DNA of 24,549 nucleotides, from NCBI GenBank assembly GCA_937973585.1, contig CALJKN010000033.1, forward strand, positions 1 through 24,549. The letters run 5' to 3'. Made by a program: the position numbers and the translations under genes. Positions within the stretch are counted from its first letter, which is position 1, and each line of letters begins with the position of its first letter. The stretch comes from an uncultured Helicobacteraceae bacterium (GTDB lineage: Bacteria > Campylobacterota > Campylobacteria > Campylobacterales > UBA6016). The notes beneath the pieces are model-generated. The model worked only from the letters and a program-made list of their open reading frames with translations. It ran no database searches and was not told the origin of the DNA. This document shows positions 1-7,803 of this stretch, in pieces.

Positions 1-2195
1 TCGTTGAGTCTCCCGCAAAAGCCAAAACACTAAAAGGTTTTTTGGGCAAAGAGTACGAGATCGTAGCCAGCAAGGGGCATATTCGGGATTTGCCGAAAAA
101 TAGTTTCGGCATAAAAGTCGCAAAGGATAGTTTTATTCCCGACTACAAAGTAACGGACGACCATAAAAAAATAGCGGAAGAGCTACAAAAGCTAGCCGAA
201 AAAGCCGATACCGTATATCTGGCGACGGACGAGGATAGAGAGGGTGAGGCAATAGCTTTTCACATAGCGGCCATACTCGGCAAAGAGGCGTTGGAGCTAC
301 CTAGAATAGTCTTTCACGAGATAACCAAAAATGCCATTTTGAAAGCACTAGAAACACCCAGAAAACTCAATATGGAGATGGTAAACGCCCAACAGGCAAG
401 GAGACTACTTGATAGAATAGTCGGCTACAAACTCTCTCCGCTTATCTCTTCAAAAATACAAAAAGGGCTTAGCGCAGGACGGGTGCAATCCTCGGCTCTA
501 AAAATAGTAGTAGACAAAGAGAGGGAGATACGGGAGTTTATACCTCAGGAGTATCACGAGATAAAGGCCTCATTTGATAACAAAATAGACGGCGCGCTGT
601 TTGAGGCTTTCGGGAAAAAAATAGACAAACTATCGGTAAAAACCAAAGAAGAGGCCGACAAAATAGTAAAAGCGGCCAAAACGGGCGGTTTTGTTGTCTC
701 TAAAATCGAAAAAAAGAAAAAAGTATCCGCCTCCCCTGCCCCGTTTATGACATCTACGCTTCAGCAATCGGCATCGTCGTCACTTGGATTTTCACCCAAA
801 AAGACAATGATGTTAGCCCAAAAGCTATACGAAGGGGTTCCGACCCACAAAGGGGTCAGCGGTGTAATCACATACATGAGAACCGACAGCCTCAATATCG
901 CAAAAGAGGCCGAAGAGGCGGCAAGAGAACTCATAGAGTCCAAATACGGTAAAAAATATCTCCCAACCTCCCCTAAAAAGTACAAAACAAAAAGTCAGGG
1001 GGCGCAAGAGGCGCACGAGGCCATTAGACCTACAATGCTTGACTTTACGCCCGATACGGCAAAAGGGTTTTTAAAAGGGGATGAGCTAAGGCTTTATACG
1101 CTTATCTATAACCGTTTTTTGGCCTCTCAGATGAAAGATGCAGAGTTTGAAAGCCAAAGTGTATTTATCTCAAACAAAGAGACGGTATTTAAGGCAAGCG
1201 GCTCTATTTTGGTATTCGACGGTTTTTATAAGGCTCTCAGCGAAACTGAAAAAGACAAGCTACTCCCTGAGACAAAAGAGGGTGAGACGACTGAGCTAAA
1301 AAAGATAGACTCAATCCAAAAATTCACAGAGCCGCCGAGCAGATACACCGAAGCGGGACTCGTAAAACAGCTGGAATCTCTCGGTATAGGTAGACCGAGT
1401 ACCTACGCCCCGACCATATCCACCCTCGAAGACAGAGGATATATAGCCATAGAGAGCAAAAGTATTATCCCTAGCGAAACGGCATTTAAAGTAACGGATA
1501 TGCTCCAAAAACATTTTGAGGAGATCGTCGATAGCAACTTTACGGCCAAAATGGAAGAGGAGCTCGACAAAATAGAGGAAGAGAACAAAGACTGGCAAAA
1601 GCTTTTGTGGGAGTTTTATGAGGGGTTTATCGAAAAGGTAAATGAGGGTAAAAAGACAATAGAGAGCCAAAAGATTGTTATCCCGATAGACGAAGACTGC
1701 CCAAAATGCGGTCTCCCGCTAGTCAAAAGGATGGGTCGGTTCGGAGAGTTTGTCTCTTGCAGCGGATACCCGAAGTGTAAATATACGAGAAATCTACAAA
1801 AAGAGAACGAAGCAAAAGAGGAGCCGAAATTTACGGACGTAGTGTGCGATAAATGCGGTTCTCCAATGGTTGTAAAGTCAAGTTTTAGAGGTGATTTTTT
1901 GGCATGCTCCGCTTATCCGTCATGCAAAAATACAAAATCACTAGCCCCCCAAAAAGTTGCAGAGGCTCCGTGCCCTATGTGCGGCGGCAAAGTTGTTGAG
2001 AAAAAATCAAAAAGGGGGGCTTTTTTCGGATGCGAAAACTACCCCAAATGTACATTTATTTCAAAGTATGAACCGTCAAAAGTCCCATGCGAAAAATGTG
2101 GCAAAACAACGGTTCATAAAAAACTGAAAACAAAAGAGTATTACGAGTGCCTAGACCCTGAATGCAAGCATAAAACGGAATCCAAAGCCCAATGA
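1..2195 (+). CDS. topA: DNA topoisomerase I, 5'-truncated by window edge
   Basis: Type IA topoisomerase that relaxes negatively supercoiled DNA through a transient 5'-phosphotyrosine strand break. The frame is open from base 3, and its first residues read VESPAKAKTLKGFLGKEYE, the usual TopA N-terminus lacking only about six residues, so the TTG at 42 is not the start. The Toprim acidic motif ATDEDREGEAIAFH is present, and the active-site tyrosine in ITYMRTDS is encoded at 873–875. The C-terminus carries four successive tetra-cysteine zinc-finger modules (CPKCG, CDKCG, CPMCG and CEKCG starts), roughly from base 1698 to the end; the last one ends in a CLDPEC pair. About 730 residues are visible, the normal length for Campylobacterota. 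It lies upstream of a phosphodiesterase and bioB on the same strand; topA next to bioB is, as I recall, also found in Campylobacter. Identity is not in doubt. Confidence 0.97.
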   Translation, partial: VESPAKAKTLKGFLGKEYEIVASKGHIRDLPKNSFGIKVAKDSFIPDYKVTDDHKKIAEELQKLAEKADTVYLATDEDREGEAIAFHIAAILGKEALELPRIVFHEITKNAILKALETPRKLNMEMVNAQQARRLLDRIVGYKLSPLISSKIQKGLSAGRVQSSALKIVVDKEREIREFIPQEYHEIKASFDNKIDGALFEAFGKKIDKLSVKTKEEADKIVKAAKTGGFVVSKIEKKKKVSASPAPFMTSTLQQSASSSLGFSPKKTMMLAQKLYEGVPTHKGVSGVITYMRTDSLNIAKEAEEAARELIESKYGKKYLPTSPKKYKTKSQGAQEAHEAIRPTMLDFTPDTAKGFLKGDELRLYTLIYNRFLASQMKDAEFESQSVFISNKETVFKASGSILVFDGFYKALSETEKDKLLPETKEGETTELKKIDSIQKFTEPPSRYTEAGLVKQLESLGIGRPSTYAPTISTLEDRGYIAIESKSIIPSETAFKVTDMLQKHFEEIVDSNFTAKMEEELDKIEEENKDWQKLLWEFYEGFIEKVNEGKKTIESQKIVIPIDEDCPKCGLPLVKRMGRFGEFVSCSGYPKCKYTRNLQKENEAKEEPKFTDVVCDKCGSPMVVKSSFRGDFLACSAYPSCKNTKSLAPQKVAEAPCPMCGGKVVEKKSKRGAFFGCENYPKCTFISKYEPSKVPCEKCGKTTVHKKLKTKEYYECLDPECKHKTESKAQ

Positions 2196-2208
2196 AAACA
2201 TATTTTCT

Positions 2209-2273
2209 GCCGCTACATGCGGCTAGCTTTAGTGCCTTAGCGGCTAGCGTAGCCGACATGGGCTTTGCTCATG
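2209..2273 (+). repeat. Structured intergenic repeat, type B copy 1
   Basis: A three-part hairpin element fills most of the topA/phosphodiesterase gap. Hairpin 1 is GCCGC-tacat-GCGGC (2209–2223). It is followed directly by the box TAGCTTTAG, then by a middle segment containing GGCT-agcgt-AGCC, then by a terminal hairpin CATGGGC-ttt-GCTCATG (2257–2273). The same order with different stem sequences occurs at 3739–3802 and 16062–16138, and on the minus strand at 5037–5114. It ends 10 bases before the start codon of the next gene. Confidence 0.75.
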
Positions 2274-2283
2274 CGACGTTTAT

Positions 2284-2796
2284 ATGAAAATAGGGATACT
2301 CTCCGATACCCATAGAAAGGTGGGACGGGCTAAAAAAATCATAGAGCTATTCACCTCTTTGGGGTGCGAGCATATTATACATGCCGGAGATATCGTCGAA
2401 GAGGGGGTTTTGTTGGAGATGAGAAAATCAAAAATCCCTTTTACGGCTGTTTTTGGAAACAATGACAGACATTTGCGAAATGAACAGGAGAGATACACTC
2501 TCTTGTATGAACCTGCATATTTTAAAATAGGCGATTTGAGCCTAAAACTAATGCATATTCCGGTTTATCTAAATCCGGATGCCGATGTCGTTATATTTGG
2601 GCATACACACAAAAAATATATTAATTTCACCGGAAAAACACTTTTTCTAAACCCAGGTGAAGCATGCGCCAGAAACAAAGATTTATCAGAGTGTATGACG
2701 TTAGAGTGGAGTGAGAAAAAATTTATAGTCAACTATTTTTATAGAAAATTAAAAACAGACTCATGGAATGAGCATATTACGGAATTTGAAAGATGA
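2284..2796 (+). CDS. YfcE/MJ0936-type metallophosphoesterase
   Basis: Small cytoplasmic calcineurin-like phosphodiesterase of 170 residues, probably using two divalent metals. The family motifs appear in order: SDTH (residues 7–10), HAGD, GNND, a single His in LMHIP, and GHTH. Family members hydrolyse phosphodiesters in vitro; the natural substrate is usually unknown and cannot be inferred here. The spacing between the LMH histidine and GHTH is only about 14 residues, shorter than in the typical YfcE, and the usual HG is HI, so one active-site loop is trimmed. The ATG at 2284 is the only sensible start because MKIGILSDTH is the canonical N-terminus, yet no Shine–Dalgarno sequence precedes it; a repeat element ends 10 bases upstream. 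It overlaps bioB by four bases (ATGA), so the two are probably translationally coupled. Confidence 0.88.
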   Translation: MKIGILSDTHRKVGRAKKIIELFTSLGCEHIIHAGDIVEEGVLLEMRKSKIPFTAVFGNNDRHLRNEQERYTLLYEPAYFKIGDLSLKLMHIPVYLNPDADVVIFGHTHKKYINFTGKTLFLNPGEACARNKDLSECMTLEWSEKKFIVNYFYRKLKTDSWNEHITEFER

Positions 2797-3644
2797 AAAA
2801 ACAGATTATGCTATGTGCTATCTCAAACGTTCAAAGCGGGGGTTGCTCCGAGGACTGCGCTTTTTGTGCCCAAAGTGCAAAATATAAAACAGGGATCGAC
2901 ACATATACTTTTAAAGACCCCTCGGTAGTCGTCGAAGAGGCAAAAAAAGCCCGCACAAGCGGTGCAATAGGATTTTGTCTAGTAACTAGCGGAACAGGGC
3001 TGGATGCAGAAAAAACCGAATACCTCTCATCTTTGGCCGCTAGAATCAAAAAAGAGGTGGACGGATTATTCTTGATATCATCTGCCGGTATAGCGGATAC
3101 ACATTCGCTACTAGAGCTAAAAAGAGGGGGTGTGGACAGCTATAACCACAACCTTGAAACATCGAGGGAGTTTTACCCGTCGATCTGCTCCACTCACACA
3201 TGGGAAGCCAGATACGACACATGTGAAAACGCCCGCTCGGCAGGACTGATGCTATGTGTAGGCGGTATATTCGGGCTAGGGGAGAGCGATAAAGATAGAG
3301 AATCGCTATTTAACTCTCTAAAGTCGCTAAATCCGATGAGCTCCCCGATAAATTTTTTTATGCCGACACCGGCTCTTCCGATAAAAGAGTGCTCCGTAAA
3401 TACCGATAAAGCACTGGAGATCATCAGGCAGGCAAAAGCAGCTCTACCAAATACGGTGATTATGTCTGCAGGAGGAAGGGAGATGATGTTTGGGGATAGG
3501 CAGGTAGAGATTTTCAATGCCGGATGCGATGCGATTATCGTTGGAGATTATCTCACCACGTGCGGACAGGAGCCATCACGTGATTTTGAAATTTTGAAGC
3601 AAGCAGGGCTAGAACCCCTACCGGAATGTCCATTTCATTTTTGA
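2793..3644 (+). CDS. bioB: Biotin synthase (radical SAM)
   Basis: Converts dethiobiotin to biotin by radical-SAM sulfur insertion, the last step of biotin synthesis. The protein has 283 residues, the short Campylobacterota length. The radical-SAM cluster motif is CSEDCAFC (Cys-x3-Cys-x2-Cys) near residue 20. Other BioB landmarks are IGFCLVTSG, YNHNLETS, LCVGGIFGLGE and a SAGGRE segment holding the conserved Arg. By eye, the position matching E. coli Cys128, a ligand of the auxiliary [2Fe-2S] cluster, is not Cys (the local sequence is LFLISSAG); see findings. It starts inside the upstream phosphodiesterase gene (ATGA overlap). Another biotin gene, a bioF-like synthase, lies at 11186–12271, so the pathway genes are scattered. 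BioB assignment is firm; the cluster chemistry is not. Confidence 0.93.
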   Translation: MKKQIMLCAISNVQSGGCSEDCAFCAQSAKYKTGIDTYTFKDPSVVVEEAKKARTSGAIGFCLVTSGTGLDAEKTEYLSSLAARIKKEVDGLFLISSAGIADTHSLLELKRGGVDSYNHNLETSREFYPSICSTHTWEARYDTCENARSAGLMLCVGGIFGLGESDKDRESLFNSLKSLNPMSSPINFFMPTPALPIKECSVNTDKALEIIRQAKAALPNTVIMSAGGREMMFGDRQVEIFNAGCDAIIVGDYLTTCGQEPSRDFEILKQAGLEPLPECPFHF

Positions 3645-3650
3645 TGGATT

Positions 3651-3714
3651 CTCAAATCTTGAGCGAAGCCCAAGATTAGGTCTTCGGCAGACTGCCCTCG
3701 CCGCTAGCGGCTCT
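3651..3714 (-). repeat. Structured intergenic repeat, type A copy 1
   Basis: On the plus strand the element opens with a hairpin AATCTTG-a-GC-gaa-GC-c-CAAGATT (3655–3677), then the linker AGGTCTTC, a GTCT/AGAC pair, and the perfect 12-base palindrome GCCGCTAGCGGC. The first 36 bases are identical to those at 3824–3859. Read on the minus strand, the order is palindrome, linker, GGGCTTCGC hairpin, matching the architecture of the type B copies. It lies six bases after the bioB stop. Confidence 0.75.
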
Positions 3715-3738
3715 ATTGGCGGCATTACCGATAAATCT

Positions 3739-3802
3739 GCTCCGTAGGAGCTAGCTTTAGTGGCATAGCGCCTAGCGTAGCAAAACGGGCTTTGCCAGTT
3801 TT
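3739..3802 (+). repeat. Structured intergenic repeat, type B copy 2
   Basis: Hairpin 1 is GCTCC-gta-GGAGC (3739–3751), followed by TAGCTTTAGTG. A middle segment close in sequence to copy 1 (TAGCGCCTAGCGTAGC) comes next, and then the terminal hairpin AAAAC-g-GGC-ttt-GCC-a-GTTTT (3782–3802). Its stems differ from copy 1 at many positions but still pair. It sits between two inverted type A copies. Confidence 0.75.
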
Positions 3803-3823
3803 AGCGTATTTTTTTGATATATG

Positions 3824-3888
3824 CTCAAATCTTGAGCGAAGCCCAAGATTAGGTCTTCGCCGTACTGTCCTAGCCGCTAGCGGGTCTT
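3824..3888 (-). repeat. Structured intergenic repeat, type A copy 2
   Basis: Near-duplicate of 3651–3714: 36 identical leading bases, then scattered differences, with the core GCCGCTAGCGG palindrome kept. The hairpin AATCTTG/CAAGATT spans 3828–3850. Together with the copy at 3651 it flanks a type B element in the convergent gap between bioB and ychF (3645–3905). No other gene or obvious U-tract terminator was seen in this 261-base gap. Confidence 0.75.
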
Positions 3889-3905
3889 ATGAACTGTAGG
3901 GTTTG

Positions 3906-5006
3906 CTATACATTAAACCTAAAGTGCATAACGTCGCCATCAGCGACGACGTACTCTTTGCCCTCTAGTCTCATTTTCCCTTTCTCTTTTGCCCCTTGTT
4001 CTCCGCCGTTTGCAACATAATCATCATAGGCTATAACCTCGGCACGGATAAACCCTTTTTCAAAGTCATTGTGTATTACGCTAGCGGCCTTCGGAGCTTT
4101 CCACCCCTTTTCAATCGTCCAAGCCCTTACCTCTTTAACGCCTGCGGTAAAGTAGCTGATAAGGCCTAGTTTGTGAAACCCTTTTCGGATGATTTGATCA
4201 AGTCCAGACTCTTCAACACCAAGCCCCTCAAGCATTTCAAGCCTCTCATCGTCAGATAGACCGACAAGCTCCTCCTCAATTTTTGCGCATATCTTGATAA
4301 CATCTGCGCCTTTTTCGGCGGCAAATTTTAGTAGTGCTTCATAATGGGGATTGGTTCCGGCAAGCGCATCTTCATCTACATTTGCGGCATACATAATCTC
4401 TTTTGCCGTAATCAGCCTAAGCTCACGGCTAAGCTCTGCAAAAGCCTCATTGTCCCTATCCGGAAAACTAATAGCCAAAGAGCCGCCGTTCATATGCTCA
4501 AGCAGTTTTTTTGCCTGGGCAAGCATCGCCGCCGCACTCTTGTCTGTTTTTGCCTGTTTTTCTAACCTCTCTATCCGCTTTTCAAGACTCTGAATGTCGG
4601 CAAGCAGTAGTTCCGTCTCTATAATCTCAATATCCCTGAGCGGGTCTACGCTATTTTCGACGTGTGTGATGTTGCCGTCCTCAAAGCATCTGACAACGTG
4701 AAGCACTACGCCTACGTCTTTGATGTGCCCCAAAAACTGATTGCCGAGCCCCTCGCCACGGCTTGCGCCCTTTACGAGTCCCGCTATATCCACAAAATCA
4801 ACGGTTGAGTGCTGTATTCTCTCCGGATTTACTATTTTGGCAAGCTCTTCTAGTCTTTTATCCGGTACCGGAACTATTGCCTTATTTGGCTCTATAGTAC
4901 AAAACGGATAGTTTGCCGCCTCTGCATTTTGCGCTTTTGTCAGCGCATTAAAAGTTGTTGATTTTCCTACATTCGGAAGACCTACCAGTCCTACTCCAAG
5001 TCCCAT
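3906..5006 (-). CDS. ychF: Ribosome-binding P-loop ATPase/GTPase YchF (OLA1 family)
   Basis: Obg-related nucleotidase of 366 residues, the standard YchF length. The P-loop is GLPNVGKST (residues 9–17), the switch region contains NYPFCTIEPN, and G3 is DIAGLVKGAS. In place of the usual NKxD, the G4 region has a NVDE sequence, consistent with YchF hydrolysing ATP rather than GTP in characterised members. The C-terminal TGS domain ends in VMHFRFNV. YchF binds ribosomes and has been tied to translation and stress responses. The ATG at 5006 is preceded by AAAGG seven to eight bases upstream. It is convergent with bioB and lies downstream of pepA, from which it is separated by a 154-base gap holding a repeat element; co-transcription with pepA is possible because no good promoter is visible in the gap. 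Confidence 0.96.
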   Translation of the reverse strand: MGLGVGLVGLPNVGKSTTFNALTKAQNAEAANYPFCTIEPNKAIVPVPDKRLEELAKIVNPERIQHSTVDFVDIAGLVKGASRGEGLGNQFLGHIKDVGVVLHVVRCFEDGNITHVENSVDPLRDIEIIETELLLADIQSLEKRIERLEKQAKTDKSAAAMLAQAKKLLEHMNGGSLAISFPDRDNEAFAELSRELRLITAKEIMYAANVDEDALAGTNPHYEALLKFAAEKGADVIKICAKIEEELVGLSDDERLEMLEGLGVEESGLDQIIRKGFHKLGLISYFTAGVKEVRAWTIEKGWKAPKAASVIHNDFEKGFIRAEVIAYDDYVANGGEQGAKEKGKMRLEGKEYVVADGDVMHFRFNV

Positions 5007-5036
5007 TTATTACCTTTTTTACTACCTGATGTTATG

Positions 5037-5114
5037 CGCAAATACAAGCAAAGCCCATATTTGCGGCAAGGACTAATCGCCCTTGCAGAGTCCCCTAAAG
5101 CTTCCTGCTAGCAC
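5037..5114 (-). repeat. Structured intergenic repeat, type B copy on minus strand
   Basis: Read on the minus strand: hairpin 1 CCTG-tgctag-CAGG, then AAGCTTTAGG, then a middle hairpin GGACT…AGTCC, then a terminal hairpin CGCAAATA-TGGGC-ttt-GCTTG-TATTTGCG (5037–5065) that pairs over 13 positions including G·U pairs. It fills the pepA/ychF gap (5007–5160). A further CGCACT-taag-AGTGCG hairpin lies next to it near 5135–5153. Confidence 0.72.
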
Positions 5115-5160
5115 AGGAGAATAAGGGGTTTTGCGCACTTAAGAGTGCGTAAGTCTATTA

Positions 5161-6636
5161 CTACTTTAGCTCTTCAAGCCATTTTACTATTGTTCTAACC
5201 GGAGTACCGGTGGCTCCGTGAGGGTTGTATCCCCAGCTTTTTTCCACATAAGCAGGTCCTGCTATATCGAGATGAACCCATTTTTGCTTATTCTCTTCGT
5301 ACACAAACTCATCCAAAAACATTGCAGCCGTAATTGCCCCGCCGTAACGGGAGCTTGAGCAGTTTGCCACATCGGCTATTTCACTTTTTATAAGCTTTCT
5401 TAGATGTTTATTAAACGGCAGGGCAGCCATCAGGTCACCGGCTTTTTGTGAAGCAGAGAGGATGGATGATTTTAGCTTTTCATTATGCCCCATCACTCCC
5501 GACGTATATTCACCAACTGCTACAACGCATGCCCCCGTAAGTGTTGCCATATCTATCATCGCCTCAAACTTCTCGTTTTTGGCCTTAAAATAATCCTGTA
5601 TATAGCATAGCACATCGGCAAGAACCAATCTACCTTCTGCATCGGTATTTCTAATCTCTATAGTCTTGCCGTTTTTGGCTTTTAGTACGTCATCCGGTTT
5701 GTAGGCGTTACCGCCTATCATATTTTCGCAAAGCCCTATAACTCCGTGTATCTCAACAGGCAATTTTAGTTTTGCGGCAACCCTCATAGCGGCAACAACG
5801 GCGCATGCACCGGCTTTGTCGGCTTTCATCGTCACCATATAATCCGCCGGCTTTAGACTAAGACCGCCGCTGTCATATGTGAGGCCTTTGCCTACCAAAA
5901 CAGCTTTTTTAGGATTTTTGACCCCTTGCGGTTTATAAATCATATGAACCAATCTAGGTGGATGAGCCGAGGCTCTTGAGACAGCCAAAAAAGAACCCAT
6001 AGAGTTATCCGCCAAATACTTTTCATCATACGCTAGCGTATCAAATCCGAATTCTTTTGCGCTATTTTCTGCTATTGTGGCTATTTGTATAGGAGTCGCA
6101 TCGTCAGGAGTCGTATTGACGAGGTCTCTGGCAAAATTAACATTTTCAGAGCAGACAACCACCCTCTCCAGAGCCTCATTTATCTCTTTTTCCTCTTTTG
6201 AATCTTTTTGAGGGGCTTTCGGGGTAACGGTAAATGTTTTTAGCATTGACTCTTTTTTCTCTTTTGATTTATACCAATCAAACTCGTAAGCCCCAAGGAT
6301 AACCCCTTCACAAAAAGCAGAGGCAAACAACAGGTTATTATCTCCGATAGCTTCAACTTTGACACTTTTTAGGTTGTATTTTTTTAAGGCTTTATAGCTA
6401 TTGGCCGCTACGGTTTTTATCTCCTCACCGTCTACTCCGTCAACTTTTACAAATAGTGTTCTAATGTGCGGCAAATAAAAGGAGTCGGTATCTTCGTTTA
6501 AAAAACCGACCTCTTCAAGCAGTTTATATTCACCCTCCGGCAAAACCTTTTTAAAGTTTGCTTTTTTTTCCAAAACTACTATGGTAGCATCGGCCTTAAT
6601 AGAATCAAGAGCTTTATTTTTGTATGTTATCGTCAT
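5161..6636 (-). CDS. pepA: Leucyl (cytosol) aminopeptidase, M17 family
   Basis: Cytoplasmic di-metal exopeptidase removing N-terminal residues from peptides. It has 491 residues, the normal length. The M17 signature NTDAEGRL is present, with its Asp and Glu metal ligands, as are the upstream metal-site segment GLSLKPADYMVTMKADKAG and the glycine-rich TLTGACVVA region. The N-terminal ~170 residues form the variable domain and the catalytic domain follows. The ATG at 6636 lies 23 bases inside the upstream dedA gene and is preceded by AGAGAA at a workable distance. Campylobacter has, as I recall, the same dedA–pepA–ychF order. No missing active-site element was noticed. Confidence 0.95.
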   Translation of the reverse strand: MTITYKNKALDSIKADATIVVLEKKANFKKVLPEGEYKLLEEVGFLNEDTDSFYLPHIRTLFVKVDGVDGEEIKTVAANSYKALKKYNLKSVKVEAIGDNNLLFASAFCEGVILGAYEFDWYKSKEKKESMLKTFTVTPKAPQKDSKEEKEINEALERVVVCSENVNFARDLVNTTPDDATPIQIATIAENSAKEFGFDTLAYDEKYLADNSMGSFLAVSRASAHPPRLVHMIYKPQGVKNPKKAVLVGKGLTYDSGGLSLKPADYMVTMKADKAGACAVVAAMRVAAKLKLPVEIHGVIGLCENMIGGNAYKPDDVLKAKNGKTIEIRNTDAEGRLVLADVLCYIQDYFKAKNEKFEAMIDMATLTGACVVAVGEYTSGVMGHNEKLKSSILSASQKAGDLMAALPFNKHLRKLIKSEIADVANCSSSRYGGAITAAMFLDEFVYEENKQKWVHLDIAGPAYVEKSWGYNPHGATGTPVRTIVKWLEELK

Positions 6637-7225
6637 TTATCGATTCTCTTCTTATAGGTTTTGGTTTCGGCTTTGAAGCTTTATTAACGTAATAATAAAA
6701 AATTCCGATAATAGCCCCGCCAAACGGTATTGCAAAATACCAATGAGCTTTTGCCAACTTGATGAGCTCCAAAATAGGTGCCCCAAAAACATACGTCAAA
6801 ACTATCGTTAGTGCAGCCCAGATAAATGCACTAATTAGATTTATAAGAGCAAATTTTCTCTTGTCGTATCTAGTTGTCCCTATAGCCATAGGTATAATCG
6901 TTCTAAGGCCGTAAAGATATCTTTGGATAAAGATTATAGGCCAGCCGTATTTTTTTAGTAGCAGATGCGCAAGCGCAACTTTTCGACGGTGAGATCTAAA
7001 AAATTCGAGTGTGTACTTTTTGTTGTATCGTCCGACATAAAACCAAAACTGATCACCTACAAAACCACCGACTCCGGCTACAAAAATCGCCAAAAAGACG
7101 TTCATATGTCCAGTATGCGATAAAAGCCCTGCCATCACGAGTCCTAACTCACCCTCCATCATGCTCCATACAAAAAGTATAGGATAACCGTATTCGGAGA
7201 GGAGCCTTATGAGGGTCTCTTCCAT
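6614..7225 (-). CDS. DedA-family integral membrane protein (VTT domain)
   Basis: Polytopic inner-membrane protein of 203 residues. It shows the DedA features: a short N-terminal helix (EYGYPILFVWSMMEGEL), a glycine-rich re-entrant segment (AGVGGFVGDQFWFYVGR), a conserved basic region after IQRYLYGLRTIIPMAIG, and C-terminal hydrophobic helices followed by a basic tail (KASKPKPKPIRRE). DedA proteins are proposed proton-dependent transporters, some members acting as lipid carrier (C55-P or phosphatidylethanolamine) flippases; which applies here cannot be told from sequence. It is tightly packed: seven bases after apt, and it overlaps pepA by 23 bases, so it is likely in the same transcript. Confidence 0.9.
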   Translation of the reverse strand: MEETLIRLLSEYGYPILFVWSMMEGELGLVMAGLLSHTGHMNVFLAIFVAGVGGFVGDQFWFYVGRYNKKYTLEFFRSHRRKVALAHLLLKKYGWPIIFIQRYLYGLRTIIPMAIGTTRYDKRKFALINLISAFIWAALTIVLTYVFGAPILELIKLAKAHWYFAIPFGGAIIGIFYYYVNKASKPKPKPIRRESINDDNIQK

Positions 7226-7232
7226 AAAACCC

Positions 7233-7781
7233 CTAAACCGTCAGTATCGAATAAACGTTTGTCAGGCTCTCTAGCTTTTGTCTGCCGGGCAAAAAGCTAA
7301 GCTCAACGATAAAACAAGCTTCAATACACTCACCACCGGCTTTTCCGATCAAATTTGCAGCCGCCACCGCAGTTCCACCGGTTGCTATCAAATCATCCAC
7401 AAGCAATACTTTTGCATTTTCGGTGCCACCGAATGCGTCCAGATGAATCTGAACCTCATCGGTGCCGTATTCTAGAGTATATTTTTCACTTACTACTTTA
7501 CTAGGAAGTTTCCCCGGCTTTCTAATAGGGACAAACCCTATACCGAGCGCATTTGCAAGAGCAGAGCCGAAAATAAAGCCTCTACTCTCTATTCCGGCTA
7601 TATAGTCAAGATTATAATCCTCGTATTTTGCGGCCAGATGCTCCATTAGCTTTGAATATGCCGTTTTATTGTTTAGAAGCGTGGTAATGTCTTTGAACAT
7701 TATCCCAGGCTTTGGAAAATCCGGAACATCCCTAATAGAAGAGAGAATAATCTCTTTATCGGTACCCTCTAACACTTTCAT
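7233..7781 (-). CDS. apt: Adenine phosphoribosyltransferase
   Basis: Purine salvage enzyme making AMP from adenine and PRPP; 182 residues, the typical length. The PRPP-binding loop VLLVDDLIATGGTA is intact, as are the type I PRTase segments GIESRGFIFG and RKPGKLP. The ATG at 7781 has a strong AAGGGG ribosome site five bases upstream, supporting this start. It lies between a membrane coiled-coil gene and dedA with short gaps, matching my recollection of the order in Campylobacter jejuni. Nothing unusual. Confidence 0.96.
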   Translation of the reverse strand: MKVLEGTDKEIILSSIRDVPDFPKPGIMFKDITTLLNNKTAYSKLMEHLAAKYEDYNLDYIAGIESRGFIFGSALANALGIGFVPIRKPGKLPSKVVSEKYTLEYGTDEVQIHLDAFGGTENAKVLLVDDLIATGGTAVAAANLIGKAGGECIEACFIVELSFLPGRQKLESLTNVYSILTV

Positions 7782-7803
7782 TGCTACCCCTTGGTTAAGT
7801 TGA

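Noticed and set aside
3651..3888. Possible CRISPR array because of repeated units.
   Set aside because: The units are few, differently oriented and unequally spaced, with internal hairpins and no unique spacers of constant length; there are no cas genes.
4344..4593. Two overlapping plus-strand frames (73 and 80 codons) within ychF.
   Set aside because: Both are antisense to a fully conserved YchF coding region and show no motif or ribosome site of note.
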